From NCBI GenBank assembly GCA_964466155.1, contig CAYXMY010000015.1:1-35899 (forward strand): 35,899 nt of DNA, given 5' to 3'. The translations under genes were made by a program, and so were the position numbers. The first letter of the stretch is position 1; each line of letters opens with the position of its first letter. The notes beneath the pieces were generated by a model. The model was not told the origin of the DNA and made no database searches. It was given only the letters and a program-made list of their open reading frames with translations. The stretch comes from Caenibius sp964466155 (GTDB lineage Bacteria; Pseudomonadota; Alphaproteobacteria; Sphingomonadales; Sphingomonadaceae). Positions 15,481-23,081 of this stretch are shown one piece after another.

Positions 15481-16593
15481 TCAAAGCGGTTGCGGTTCCT
15501 TTCCGTTCAGCACGTGGCTGCAGCCCAGCGCCTTGCCCTCATCCGTATTGGAAAGGGCGGCAACGGTACGCCAGCCGATCCCGCGCAGGCGCGCCGCCGC
15601 ATCGGTATCGTGCCCCAGGGGCAGGAACAACGTATCGCGCGGCTGCGCCGCATGCCGATCGACGGCAACCAGCGCATCGGTGTATAGCGAAAAACCGGTG
15701 GCCGGTTCGTCCATGCCGTGAATGCGGTAAGTGCCGCCCCGCCCCAACGCGCCGCGCACGCCTTCGGCATAGAGCGTGAAGCCGAACCAGCTTTGATATT
15801 CGAACCCATGCCGTTCGGTAGGGTCGAGCGTAATCCGCGCCTTGTCCCCCACGCTTGCGGCAACAGCCTTCAGCCCGTCGATCCGGCTGGCAAGCGCCCC
15901 CCCCGCATCGATTGCCGCCAATTGCTCCACCGCCTGGGCAAACGGCCCGGTGGCATAGAGCAGCGGGAGGTAAGCCTCGCCACCCGCTTCGCGCAATGCC
16001 CCGGCATCCTTGGCATCGAGTTCGCGGCGGACAGTTGCGATAGCATCGTGCGGCAGCGGGAACGGCCCCGCCGCCAGAGTATCCACCAGATTGGGCAGCG
16101 TGAAATCGACCGAGATACCGCGTGCACCTGCGGCAGTCAGCGCTTCGATAGCGAGCAGGACGATCTCGCTCACCGCGGCGACCGAATCGCTGCCGATCAA
16201 TTCGGCCCCGAGTTGCAGACGCTCGCGCGAGGGATCGAGCCCATCGCCCTTGATGGTAACGACCGGCCCGCCATAACACAGGCGCAAGGGGCGCGGCGCG
16301 GTGGCCAGGCTGGTGGCGGCGATCCGGCCCACCTGCACGGTGATGTCCGAACGAACCGCCAGTGTGCGCAGGCTGGAGGGATCGACGAAACGGAACATAC
16401 GGCGCGGCTGCACGCCATCCATGCGCCCGGCCATCGACTTCTCGAATTCGATCAACGGCGGGCGGACCCGATCATAGCCATGGCTGTCCATCACATCGAT
16501 GACGGCACGGCTGATGCGGGTGACGGCGGCGGCTTCGCGCGGCAGCCGGTCCTCAAGCCCTTCGGGCAAAAGATCGCGGGTTGGATCAGTCAT
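15481..16593 (-). CDS. hisZ: ATP phosphoribosyltransferase regulatory subunit
   Basis: HisZ is a catalytically dead relative of histidyl-tRNA synthetase that pairs with the short form of HisG to make and control the first enzyme of histidine synthesis. The 370-residue product starts DLLPEGLEDRLPREAAAV, as in class II synthetases, then shows RPPLIEFEKSMAGRM, motif 2-like LRTLAVRSDITVQVGRIAA and RLCYGGPVV, and motif 3-like GRGGTYRIHGMDEPATGFSL. It lacks the synthetase anticodon-binding domain, which with the short length sets it apart from HisS. hisG is not in the window. A strong terminator lies between it and serA upstream. Confidence 0.9.
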   Translation of the reverse strand: MTDPTRDLLPEGLEDRLPREAAAVTRISRAVIDVMDSHGYDRVRPPLIEFEKSMAGRMDGVQPRRMFRFVDPSSLRTLAVRSDITVQVGRIAATSLATAPRPLRLCYGGPVVTIKGDGLDPSRERLQLGAELIGSDSVAAVSEIVLLAIEALTAAGARGISVDFTLPNLVDTLAAGPFPLPHDAIATVRRELDAKDAGALREAGGEAYLPLLYATGPFAQAVEQLAAIDAGGALASRIDGLKAVAASVGDKARITLDPTERHGFEYQSWFGFTLYAEGVRGALGRGGTYRIHGMDEPATGFSLYTDALVAVDRHAAQPRDTLFLPLGHDTDAAARLRGIGWRTVAALSNTDEGKALGCSHVLNGKEPQPL

Positions 16594-16639
16594 AATGCGA
16601 TGCTCACTAGCCGTTCGCAGTGGTGCTGTCGAACCCCGA

Positions 16640-16688
16640 AAGCAAAAGCCCCCTCTCGCTGCGGAACAGGTCCGGAGCGAAAGGGGGC
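16640..16688 (-). terminator. Intrinsic terminator of serA
   Basis: GCCCCCTCTCGCT (16648-16660) pairs with AGCGAAAGGGGGC (16676-16688), 13 positions with one mismatch and a 15-base loop. Read on the minus strand, the stem starts 14 bases after the serA stop and is followed by TTTTGCTTT. This is a convincing rho-independent terminator for the serC-serA operon. Confidence 0.85.
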
Positions 16689-16702
16689 ATGAAGCGGAAA
16701 AA

Positions 16703-18286
16703 TCAGAACTTCAGTGCCATCGCCCGCTTGACGCCCGGCAGGGCGCGCGCGGTTTCGAGCACTTCGGCCGGAACCGGGCTGTCGATCGAGAGCAACAGCA
16801 CCGCTTCGCCACCCGCTTCGCGGCGGCCGAGGTTGAAGGTGCCGATATTGATCCCGTTCTCACCCAGCAACGTACCGATGCGGCCGATGAAGCCCGGTGC
16901 GTCTTCGTTGACGATGTACATCATGTCACCGGTCAATTCGGCTTCGACCTTGATACCGAACAGTTCGACCAGGCGCGGTTCGGCATTGCTGAACAGCGTG
17001 CCCGCGACCGAGCGTTCGCCCGTTTCGGTCTTCACCGACACCCGCACCAGCGTGTGATAGTCGCCTTCACGCTCGGTCTTCACTTCGCGCACTTCCATGC
17101 CGCGTTCCTTGGCAAGGAACGGTGCGTTGACCATGTTCACGCTGTCCGACTGGACGCGCAGGAAGCCCGAAAGCACCGCCGCCACAATCGGCTTGGCATT
17201 GAGTTCAGCCGCCGCGCCTTCGGTATGAACCGAAATGCGGGCCAGCGAACCGGTGGTCAACTGGCCGACGAGCGAACCGAGCTTTTCCGCCAGTGCCATG
17301 TAAGGCTTGAGCTTCGGCGCTTCTTCCGCCGAAAGCGACGGCATGTTGAGCGCATTGGTGACGCCGCCGTTGAGGAGATAGTCACTCATCTGTTCGGCCA
17401 CCTGCAGCGCGACATTGACCTGCGCTTCGCTGGTCGACGCACCGAGATGCGGGGTGCAGATGAAGTTCGGCGTGCCGAACAGCGGGCTTTCCTTGGCCGG
17501 TTCGTTCACGAACACGTCCAGCGCGGCGCCTGCCACATGGCCCGAATCCAGCGCTTCCTTCAGCGCTTCCTCATCGACCAGGCCGCCACGCGCGCAGTTG
17601 ATGATACGCACGCCCTTCTTGGCTTTGGCGATGTTTTCACGGCTGAGGATGTTGCGGGTCTGATCGGTCAGCGGCGTGTGCAGCGTGATGAAATCGGCGC
17701 GCGCCAGCAGCTCGTCCAGATCGACCTTATCCACGCCCATTTCCACCGCGCGTTCGGGCGAAAGGAACGGATCGAAAGCAACGACTTTCATCCGCAGGCC
17801 CAGCGCGCGATCGGCCACGATCGAACCGATATTGCCCGCGCCGATCAGGCCCAGCGTCTTGTTGGTCAGTTCGACGCCCATGAAGCGGTTCTTTTCCCAC
17901 TTCCCGGCCTGGGTCGAAAGATCGGCTTCCGGCAACTGACGGGCAACCGCGAACATCAGCGCGATGGCGTGTTCGGCAGTGGTGATCGAATTGCCGAACG
18001 GCGTGTTCATCACCACGATACCCTTGGCCGAAGCGGCCGGAATATCGACGTTGTCGACACCGATCCCGGCACGGCCGATGACCTTGAGATTGGTCGCCGC
18101 TTCGAGAATATCCGCCGTCACCTTGGTCGACGAACGGATGGCGAGGCCATCGTACTGGCCGATGATGGCTTTCAGTTCTTCCGGCGTCTTGCCGGTGATG
18201 ACATCGACATCGCAGCCGCGCTCGGCAAAAATCTGCGCGGCTTGCGGGTCCATCTTGTCCGAAACAAGGACTTTGGGCTTGGTCAT
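16703..18286 (-). CDS. serA: D-3-phosphoglycerate dehydrogenase
   Basis: SerA oxidises 3-phosphoglycerate with NAD, the entry step of serine synthesis. From the ATG at 18286 it has 527 residues, the long form. In order there are the substrate-binding part (KVLVSDKMDPQAAQIF, GRAGIGVDNVDIPAAS), the NAD domain (GLIGAGNIGSIVADRALG), INCARGGLVDEEAL and the catalytic His in CTPHLGASTSEAQ. An allosteric substrate-binding (ASB) domain follows, and a C-terminal ACT domain (about 455-527) beginning MYIVNEDAPGFIGRIGTLLG, the usual site of serine feedback. The frame continues upstream to 18334 but only through a repeat element, and the 18286 start has GGAACTATC before it. It is the second gene after serC. 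Confidence 0.97.
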   Translation of the reverse strand: MTKPKVLVSDKMDPQAAQIFAERGCDVDVITGKTPEELKAIIGQYDGLAIRSSTKVTADILEAATNLKVIGRAGIGVDNVDIPAASAKGIVVMNTPFGNSITTAEHAIALMFAVARQLPEADLSTQAGKWEKNRFMGVELTNKTLGLIGAGNIGSIVADRALGLRMKVVAFDPFLSPERAVEMGVDKVDLDELLARADFITLHTPLTDQTRNILSRENIAKAKKGVRIINCARGGLVDEEALKEALDSGHVAGAALDVFVNEPAKESPLFGTPNFICTPHLGASTSEAQVNVALQVAEQMSDYLLNGGVTNALNMPSLSAEEAPKLKPYMALAEKLGSLVGQLTTGSLARISVHTEGAAAELNAKPIVAAVLSGFLRVQSDSVNMVNAPFLAKERGMEVREVKTEREGDYHTLVRVSVKTETGERSVAGTLFSNAEPRLVELFGIKVEAELTGDMMYIVNEDAPGFIGRIGTLLGENGINIGTFNLGRREAGGEAVLLLSIDSPVPAEVLETARALPGVKRAMALKF

Positions 18287-18313
18287 GATAGTTCCAATCC
18301 TAATACATTCGCC

Positions 18314-18394
18314 ATGCTGAACCCGGTTCAGCATCCATCGAGCCTCCGAATACAGGTCGATGAGGGGAAATGGACCCTGAAACGCGTTCAGGGT
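18314..18394. repeat. Two-hairpin intergenic repeat between serC and serA
   Basis: Two palindromes lie about 40 bases apart: ATGCTGAACC-c-GGTTCAGCAT (18314-18334, ten-base arms) and ACCCTGAA-ACGCG-TTCAGGGT (18374-18394, eight-base arms). The spacer contains GGCTC-like and GAGGGGAAATGGACC text. From memory this is the composite REP-like element scattered between genes in sphingomonads, with one arm around the GTTCAGCAT core and the other around TTCAGGGTGAC. Lying inside an operon, the RNA hairpins could slow decay of the upstream serC message or reduce read-through to serA. No second full copy is seen in this window. Confidence 0.75.
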
Positions 18395-18404
18395 GACGGG
18401 AAGG

Positions 18405-19532
18405 TCAGGCTTTCAGCGAAGCGTAGGCCCAGTCGAGCCACGGGCCGAGCGCTTCGATATCGGCGGTTTCGACCGTGGCGCCGCACCAGATGCGCAGACC
18501 GGCCGGGGCATCGCGATAACCCGCGATGTCATAGGCCGCGCCTTCGGCTTCGAGGAGCCCGGCAAACTTCTTGATGAAGTCCGCATCGGCGCCTTCCACC
18601 GTGAGGCAGACGCTGGTCTTCGACCGGCTGGCTTCGTCGGCGCAGAGGTGGCCGAGCCAGTTCCGGCTTTCCACAATCGCGTTGAGCGCGGCGGCATTGG
18701 CGCTGGCGCGAGCCTTGAGCCCTTCCAGACCGCCCAGCCCCTTGGCCCATTCCAGCGCGAAGATCGCATCTTCCACCGCCAGCATGGAGGGGGTGTTGAT
18801 CGTTTCACCCTTGAACACGCCTTCGGCCAGCTTGCCCTTGGAAATCAGACGGAAGACCTTCGGCAGCGGCCATGCGGGGGTGTGGCTTTCGAGCCGTTCC
18901 ACCGCGCGCGGGCCGAGGATCAGGACGCCATGCCCGCCTTCGCCGCCCAGCACCTTCTGCCACGAGAAAGTGGCGACATCGATCTTGTCCCACGGAATAT
19001 CGTAGGCAAACACCGCGCTAGTCGCGTCGGCGAAGGACAGGCCTTCGCGGTTGTCCGGAATCCAGTCGCCGTTCGGCACGCGCACGCCCGAAGTGGTGCC
19101 GTTCCAGGTGAACAGCACGTCATTGCTCCAGTCGACCGCATCGAGATCGGGCAACTGGCCGTAATCGGCGCGCAGGATCGTGGGATCGAGATTGAGCTGC
19201 TTGGCAGCATCGGTGACCCAACCTTCACCGAAGCTTTCCCAGGCCAGCGTCGTCACCGGGCGGGCGCCCAGCATCGTCCACATCGCCATTTCGAAGGCGC
19301 CCGTATCGGAACCCGGCACGATGCCGATGCGATGCGTATCGGGCAGTTGCAGCAATTCGCGCATCAGATCGATGCAATAGCCAAGGCGGCTCTTGCCGAT
19401 CTTCGCACGGTGCGAACGGCCCAGCGATTCGGTGGCGAGTTTGTCGAGAGAATATCCCGGCGGCTTGGCGCAGGGACCCGAAGAAAAGAAAGGACGCGCC
19501 GGCTTTGCCTGCGGCTTGGTAATCTCAGTCAT
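18405..19532 (-). CDS. serC: Phosphoserine aminotransferase
   Basis: SerC moves an amino group from glutamate to 3-phosphohydroxypyruvate to make phosphoserine, and often serves PLP synthesis too. The 375-residue protein has RPFFSSGPCAKPPGYSLD at the start, GIVPGSDTGAFEMAMW, WNGTTSGVRVPNGDWI, and the PLP-binding Lys193 in ATFSWQKVLGGEGGHGVL. The sequence style (SSGPCAKPPG) fits the alphaproteobacterial/archaeal branch of the family rather than the E. coli one. It leads the serC-serA operon with a repeat element between the genes, and its start codon sits just after a conserved leader hairpin. Confidence 0.96.
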   Translation of the reverse strand: MTEITKPQAKPARPFFSSGPCAKPPGYSLDKLATESLGRSHRAKIGKSRLGYCIDLMRELLQLPDTHRIGIVPGSDTGAFEMAMWTMLGARPVTTLAWESFGEGWVTDAAKQLNLDPTILRADYGQLPDLDAVDWSNDVLFTWNGTTSGVRVPNGDWIPDNREGLSFADATSAVFAYDIPWDKIDVATFSWQKVLGGEGGHGVLILGPRAVERLESHTPAWPLPKVFRLISKGKLAEGVFKGETINTPSMLAVEDAIFALEWAKGLGGLEGLKARASANAAALNAIVESRNWLGHLCADEASRSKTSVCLTVEGADADFIKKFAGLLEAEGAAYDIAGYRDAPAGLRIWCGATVETADIEALGPWLDWAYASLKA

Positions 19533-19575
19533 AAATGACTCTCCTTACAGAGAGCTCGCGCGGCGTTGGGACCGC
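19533..19575 (-). promoter_or_regulatory. serC leader RNA motif
   Basis: On the minus strand, just before the serC ATG, stands GCGCGAGCTCTCTGTAAG followed by GAGAGTCATTT. CTCTC and GAGAG pair around the loop TGTAAG, and the second arm with the loop end forms the AGGAGAG ribosome binding site. This agrees with the serC RNA motif described upstream of serC in alphaproteobacteria, which always lies very near the start codon. The hairpin would hide the ribosome site when folded, so control of translation is likely; the signal is not known. The match is from memory, not a covariance-model search. Confidence 0.7.
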
Positions 19576-19727
19576 GTGGCCCGCAGCGGCAAATAGAAGC
19601 GTCCGCCCGCATGTCAAGCGCGCTGCGCTTTCCGACCATGGAAAACCGGACCGGACATGCCCTATCGCCACCCGATGGCAGGCCCCATCAACCTCCTGTT
19701 AATCAGGGAGAAAGCAATCTCGCGGAT

Positions 19728-20387
19728 ATGAGGCGCCTATTTCTGATATTACCGCTGCTGACCGTGTTGGGTGCCTGCGTGGACAGTTCGCGTACCGGCA
19801 GCGGGCACGGCAGCCGCCAGACGACTCAGACCTTCACCCCGCGCCCGGAAGTGCGCCAGTGCCTGGCGGAACTGGGCGGCACCGATGCCAATTTCACCCC
19901 CCTGCCCGATCAGTATTTCGGCGGCGGGTGCTCCAACCTCAACACGGTAAAACTGTCCGCATTGCGGGGCGACACCGATCAGTTCGCCGTTTCCAACCTG
20001 GGGCCGGTGACCTGCCCGCTGGCCAGCACTTTCGCGCAATGGGCGCGGTTCGGAGTGGATCGCGCCGCGCGCCAGATTCTCGGCAGCAAGCTGGTGCGCA
20101 TCGAAACCATGGGCAGTTATTCCTGCCGCAACGTCGCGGGCACGGGGCGCCGCTCGGCCCATGCCACTGCCAACGCCATCGATGTAGCGGCTTTCGTCCT
20201 CGAAAACGGACAGAGAATCAGCGTTCTCAACCAATGGAACGATGGCAGCAGAGCCGAACGCGAATTCCTCCGCGTCGTTCACCAAAGCGCCTGCAAGCGC
20301 TTCGGAAGCGTGTTGGGGCCGGGTTACAACCAGGCGCACCGCGATCATCTGCATCTGGAATTGAGCAGCGGATCGTTCTGCCGCTAG
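19728..20387 (+). CDS. Extensin-like family lipoprotein (LAS-type peptidase fold)
   Basis: From the ATG at 19728, 219 residues with a lipobox LTVLGAC (Cys17) and a Ser/Thr/Gly-rich linker. The remainder matches the extensin-like C-terminal domain of alphaproteobacteria: CLAELGGTDANFTPLPDQYF, PLASTFAQWARFGVDRAA, MGSYSCRNVAGTG, SAHATANAIDVAAFVLENG and HRDHLHLELSSGSFC. The H-x(6)-D and DHLHLE pieces resemble the zinc ligands of D-Ala-D-Ala peptidases of the LAS group, so a role in trimming peptidoglycan is likely, though not shown. Four spaced Cys suggest disulfides. In-frame ATGs upstream (19566 and others) are unlikely because only this one starts a good lipoprotein leader. The stop shares CTAG with the converging LuxR-type gene. 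Confidence 0.87.
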   Translation: MRRLFLILPLLTVLGACVDSSRTGSGHGSRQTTQTFTPRPEVRQCLAELGGTDANFTPLPDQYFGGGCSNLNTVKLSALRGDTDQFAVSNLGPVTCPLASTFAQWARFGVDRAARQILGSKLVRIETMGSYSCRNVAGTGRRSAHATANAIDVAAFVLENGQRISVLNQWNDGSRAEREFLRVVHQSACKRFGSVLGPGYNQAHRDHLHLELSSGSFCR

Positions 20388-21112
20388 GCAGCCGCCGGCC
20401 CGTTCATCGGAACTTGGGCTTCCAGCCAGAGCCGGACCGCTTCGGCTGCATGATTCGCGCCCAGTTTGCGCATCACGCTGGCGCGGTGAATCTCCACTGT
20501 CCGGGGGCTGATATTCAAAGTCTGCGCAATACTCTTGTTCGCGCGCCCTTCCGCCAGTTGATCCAGCACTTCACGTTCACGCGGGCTGAGCGCAGCCAAA
20601 CGGCCACGCGCCATCACCATTTTCTTGTGTACGCTGACATATGTCGCAATCTGTTCCGCATTGGCCGTAAGCGACGCAGCCAGCCGTTCCGCCGTCAACG
20701 GCAAGGAGGCATAGTCCAGCGCGCCTGCTTTGACCGCGGCAACCACCGCGTCGACCTGCGGCGCTTCGTGAACCGCCATCAGCGGCACCCAAATACCGGA
20801 CGCTACAAGGCGCGAACGAATATCGGTAATGCCGCCCTTGTGCGGATCGTCATAGGCCACGACAAGACCGATTGATGGCGGCGATTCGGTCAGTTCCTCG
20901 ACCGTTTCATAGATCTCTGCATGATAACCGAGAGCAAAAGCATTCCGTGCGGCCTCAGCCCGGAATTTCGCCGTGCCGCCGAGGAAGTGAAGCGCGAAGC
21001 GTTCGTCGGGCACGGCAACCACCGGTATATCGGTGAGGCCGCCTGCCGCATTTCCCGCAACGCAATCTTCCCCCTGACGCATCGGCCACCCCCAACGAGC
21101 CCGAACTTTCAT
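20384..21112 (-). CDS. LuxR/FixJ-type response regulator with degenerate receiver
   Basis: A 242-residue regulator. The C-terminal helix-turn-helix is clear: LSPREREVLDQLAEGRANKS, IAQTLNISPRTVEIHRASVM, RKLGANHAAEAVRLWLEA. The N-terminal 135 residues are laid out like a receiver (IGLVVAYDDPHKGGI, VPLMAVHEAPQVDAVVAAVK, AGALDYASLPLTAERLAASL), but the usual acidic pocket and the DxxMPxxDG loop are not obvious, so phosphorylation is doubtful. An ATG at 21082 is a possible shorter start. It lies on the same strand as the Anbu operon, 302 bases beyond its last gene, with its own AT-rich promoter region. Whether it controls that operon is open. Its stop overlaps that of the extensin-like gene. Confidence 0.83.
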   Translation of the reverse strand: MKVRARWGWPMRQGEDCVAGNAAGGLTDIPVVAVPDERFALHFLGGTAKFRAEAARNAFALGYHAEIYETVEELTESPPSIGLVVAYDDPHKGGITDIRSRLVASGIWVPLMAVHEAPQVDAVVAAVKAGALDYASLPLTAERLAASLTANAEQIATYVSVHKKMVMARGRLAALSPREREVLDQLAEGRANKSIAQTLNISPRTVEIHRASVMRKLGANHAAEAVRLWLEAQVPMNGPAAA

Positions 21113-21414
21113 CCGGAAAATTTTCGAGAATACAGAATGCTATTGAGGATACCTCAAAAGCGACAGGGCCATCTTGTTATATAATTGCGAATACCTGTCA
21201 AGATATTCTCAATCTATTCTCAAGGGGGTAAACCCCTTGAGTACGGAGGGGGAATTATTCCGCAAAAGCGCGATTATTCGCAAATATTCGGATATCACGG
21301 AAAAGGATAATGGCGTTTGCCCCAAAGGCCACCAGCGAAGCTGTGCACGGAAAAATCGCAGTGGGGCGCCCACCAGCCGTTACACACCGCCCTAACTTCG
21401 CGATAGCCAGCCAG
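21113..21414 (-). promoter_or_regulatory. AT-rich, repeat-rich promoter region of the LuxR-type gene
   Basis: No gene is seen in these 302 bases, and about 21113-21310 is far richer in A and T than the neighbours. On the minus strand there is TTGACA at 21196-21201 and TATAAC at 21176-21181, a fair sigma-70-like pair with a short spacer of 14. Around it are TTGAGG-ATA-CCTCAA (21143-21157), a direct repeat TATTCTCAA at 21204 and 21215 (11 bases apart, one helix turn), and a perfect nine-pair hairpin CTCAAGGGG/CCCCTTGAG at 21219-21241. CTCAA or its complement thus occurs five times within 100 bases, as expected of operator sites. The hairpin could also end the Anbu operon transcript, but has no U-run. 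Confidence 0.5.
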
Positions 21415-22167
21415 CTAGCCTGCCTGATCGCTACCGAATGTGTATGGCGGCAACGACAGGACCGCCGCCTTCAGCGCATTCCCCCAGGTCGAGGAAATCG
21501 TTTCAAAATAGGGATCTTCCGCTTCGATCCGCCGTTCGTGCAGCGGCTCGAAACAATCCCGTTCGATCACCAGCAGATCGAGCGGCATCCCGACGGACAG
21601 ATTGGCTTTCAGCGTCGAATCGAAGGAAACCATCACCAGCTTCACCGCATCTTCGAAGCTCATCTTCGGCTCGTATCCGCGCAGAAGGATGGGGCGGCCG
21701 TATTTCGTTTCCCCGATCTGGAAGAAAGGCGTGTCGGAACTCGCTTCGATGAAGTTCCCTTCCGGATAGATCATGAACAGGCGCGGTGCCATGCCCTTGA
21801 TCTGGCCGGCGAGCAGCAAGGATGCGGTAAACCGCCCTTCCCCCGCCGGGCCGTTGTCCGTCTGCGAAGTCTGGATCGTATCGCGCAAAAGCCGCCCGGC
21901 TTCCACGGCCACCTGAAACATCGTGGGCGCTTCCAACAGAATGTTGCTGCGATTGGCCGGGGTTTCGCCGCGTTCCTGCAAACGGCTGATGACCGCCTGC
22001 GTCGTCGCCAGATTGCCCGCCGTCATCAGCGTAATGATCCGGTCCCCCGGCACCGACCAGTAGAACATCTTGCGGAAGGTCGAGATGTTGTCGACGCCCG
22101 AATTCGTCCGGGTGTCGCTCATCAACACCAGACCCTTATCCAGCATCATACCAACGCAATATGTCAT
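21415..22167 (-). CDS. Anbu-type proteasome-like peptidase (beta-subunit homologue)
   Basis: A 250-residue Ntn-hydrolase of the proteasome family, Anbu branch. The ATG at 22167 puts Thr at position 2 (MTYCVGMMLDKGLVLMSDTR), so removing Met exposes the Thr nucleophile; a GTG one codon earlier (22170) is less suitable. Next come TNSGVDNISTFRKMFYW with the conserved Lys33, and the SDTR Asp18. Later blocks include LLLAGQIKGMAPRLFMIYPE and YGRPILLRGYEP. Anbu forms open-ring or helical assemblies, with weak or no activity found on standard substrates. It is the last gene of the four-gene ATP-grasp/alpha-E/transglutaminase operon, the family's hallmark context. Confidence 0.93.
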   Translation of the reverse strand: MTYCVGMMLDKGLVLMSDTRTNSGVDNISTFRKMFYWSVPGDRIITLMTAGNLATTQAVISRLQERGETPANRSNILLEAPTMFQVAVEAGRLLRDTIQTSQTDNGPAGEGRFTASLLLAGQIKGMAPRLFMIYPEGNFIEASSDTPFFQIGETKYGRPILLRGYEPKMSFEDAVKLVMVSFDSTLKANLSVGMPLDLLVIERDCFEPLHERRIEAEDPYFETISSTWGNALKAAVLSLPPYTFGSDQAG

Positions 22168-22255
22168 CACTATCCCCAGTTCGGCGCACTGCCCCTTTTG
22201 CCGCGCTAATGCAGCCCGGCGTTTCGATCAACGCGTGCGCCGTCCTACCCTTCTG

Positions 22256-23071
22256 TTATTGCGATTGCGACTGCCGCTCCACCGCGAGATGAACGTGCAG
22301 TTCCTCCTCCATCCCGCCATAGCTGATGCCCGTGACGGGTGCCGCTTCCTTGTAATCGCGTCCGGTCGCCACGCGGATATAACGCGCATCGGGGCTGATG
22401 CCGTTCGAGACGTCGAACCCGACCCATCCCAACCCCTGCACGAACGCCTCCGCCCAGGCGTGAGTCGCCTCCTGATCGATCCGGTCTTCAAGCATCAGAT
22501 AACCACTGACATACCGTGCCGGAATGCCCATCAGGCGGGCTCCGCCGAGGAAGATATGCGCGTGATCCTGGCACACCCCGCGCCCGGTTTCCAATGCCTC
22601 TTCCGCCGTGGTCAGGACCCCTGTGTGACCCACTTCATAAGCGACATGCTCCAGGGTCAGGGCGGACAGGGCATGCAGCCGGTCGAGGTCTTTTTGCTGC
22701 CGCTCGCCAATCGCCGCAACCAGGGATCGCAATTTCGGCCCCGGTGCCGTGCTCGGCGTCTGGCTGCAAAAGCTCCATAACGGCATATGGCCGCTATGCG
22801 CGCCATGCACCCCGGCATGGTCTTCCGTGAACAAGGTCCCCCGGCATCGGATCACCACTTCCGTCGCGCCGGGCAGGACCGAAATCAGCGTCACATGATT
22901 GAAATTGTGATCGTCGTAAGACAGTTCTTCGTGAACCCCATCATACTCCATCCCCCAATCGATGATTTTCTGCCCTTGGGTTTCCTTGGGGATGAGGCGC
23001 AACCTCTGCAATCCGTAAGCGACCGGTTCGGCGAAACGATAACGGGTCGTATGTTCGACAGCGAGGTGCAC
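22256..23071 (-). CDS. Transglutaminase-like cysteine protease of the Anbu cluster
   Basis: From GTG 23071, seven bases after AGGAG, 271 residues. The N-terminal part (VHLAVEHTTRYRFAEPVAYG, LQRLRLIPKETQGQKI) is the bacterial transglutaminase-like N-terminal domain. The catalytic triad is intact: Cys167 in GRGVCQDHAHIFLGGARLMG, His204 in ATHAWAEAFV, Asp220 in GWVGFDVSNG. Members of this family act as peptidases or amide-bond exchangers rather than true protein crosslinkers. The stop of the alpha-E gene is 10 bases upstream and supplies part of the ribosome site, so the two are coupled. A 48-residue in-frame extension upstream would lie inside the alpha-E gene and is rejected. Anbu follows 88 bases downstream. 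Confidence 0.93.
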   Translation of the reverse strand: MHLAVEHTTRYRFAEPVAYGLQRLRLIPKETQGQKIIDWGMEYDGVHEELSYDDHNFNHVTLISVLPGATEVVIRCRGTLFTEDHAGVHGAHSGHMPLWSFCSQTPSTAPGPKLRSLVAAIGERQQKDLDRLHALSALTLEHVAYEVGHTGVLTTAEEALETGRGVCQDHAHIFLGGARLMGIPARYVSGYLMLEDRIDQEATHAWAEAFVQGLGWVGFDVSNGISPDARYIRVATGRDYKEAAPVTGISYGGMEEELHVHLAVERQSQSQ

Positions 23072-23081
23072 GGCAAAACTC

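Noticed and set aside
18287..18334. Longer start for SerA at 18334
   Set aside because: The added 16 residues come from the palindromic repeat; 18286 has the conserved MTKPKVLVSDK start.
16499..18574. A 691-codon plus-strand open frame across serA and hisZ
   Set aside because: It is an antisense shadow of serA; its sequence is rich in Arg, His and Phe and fits no family.
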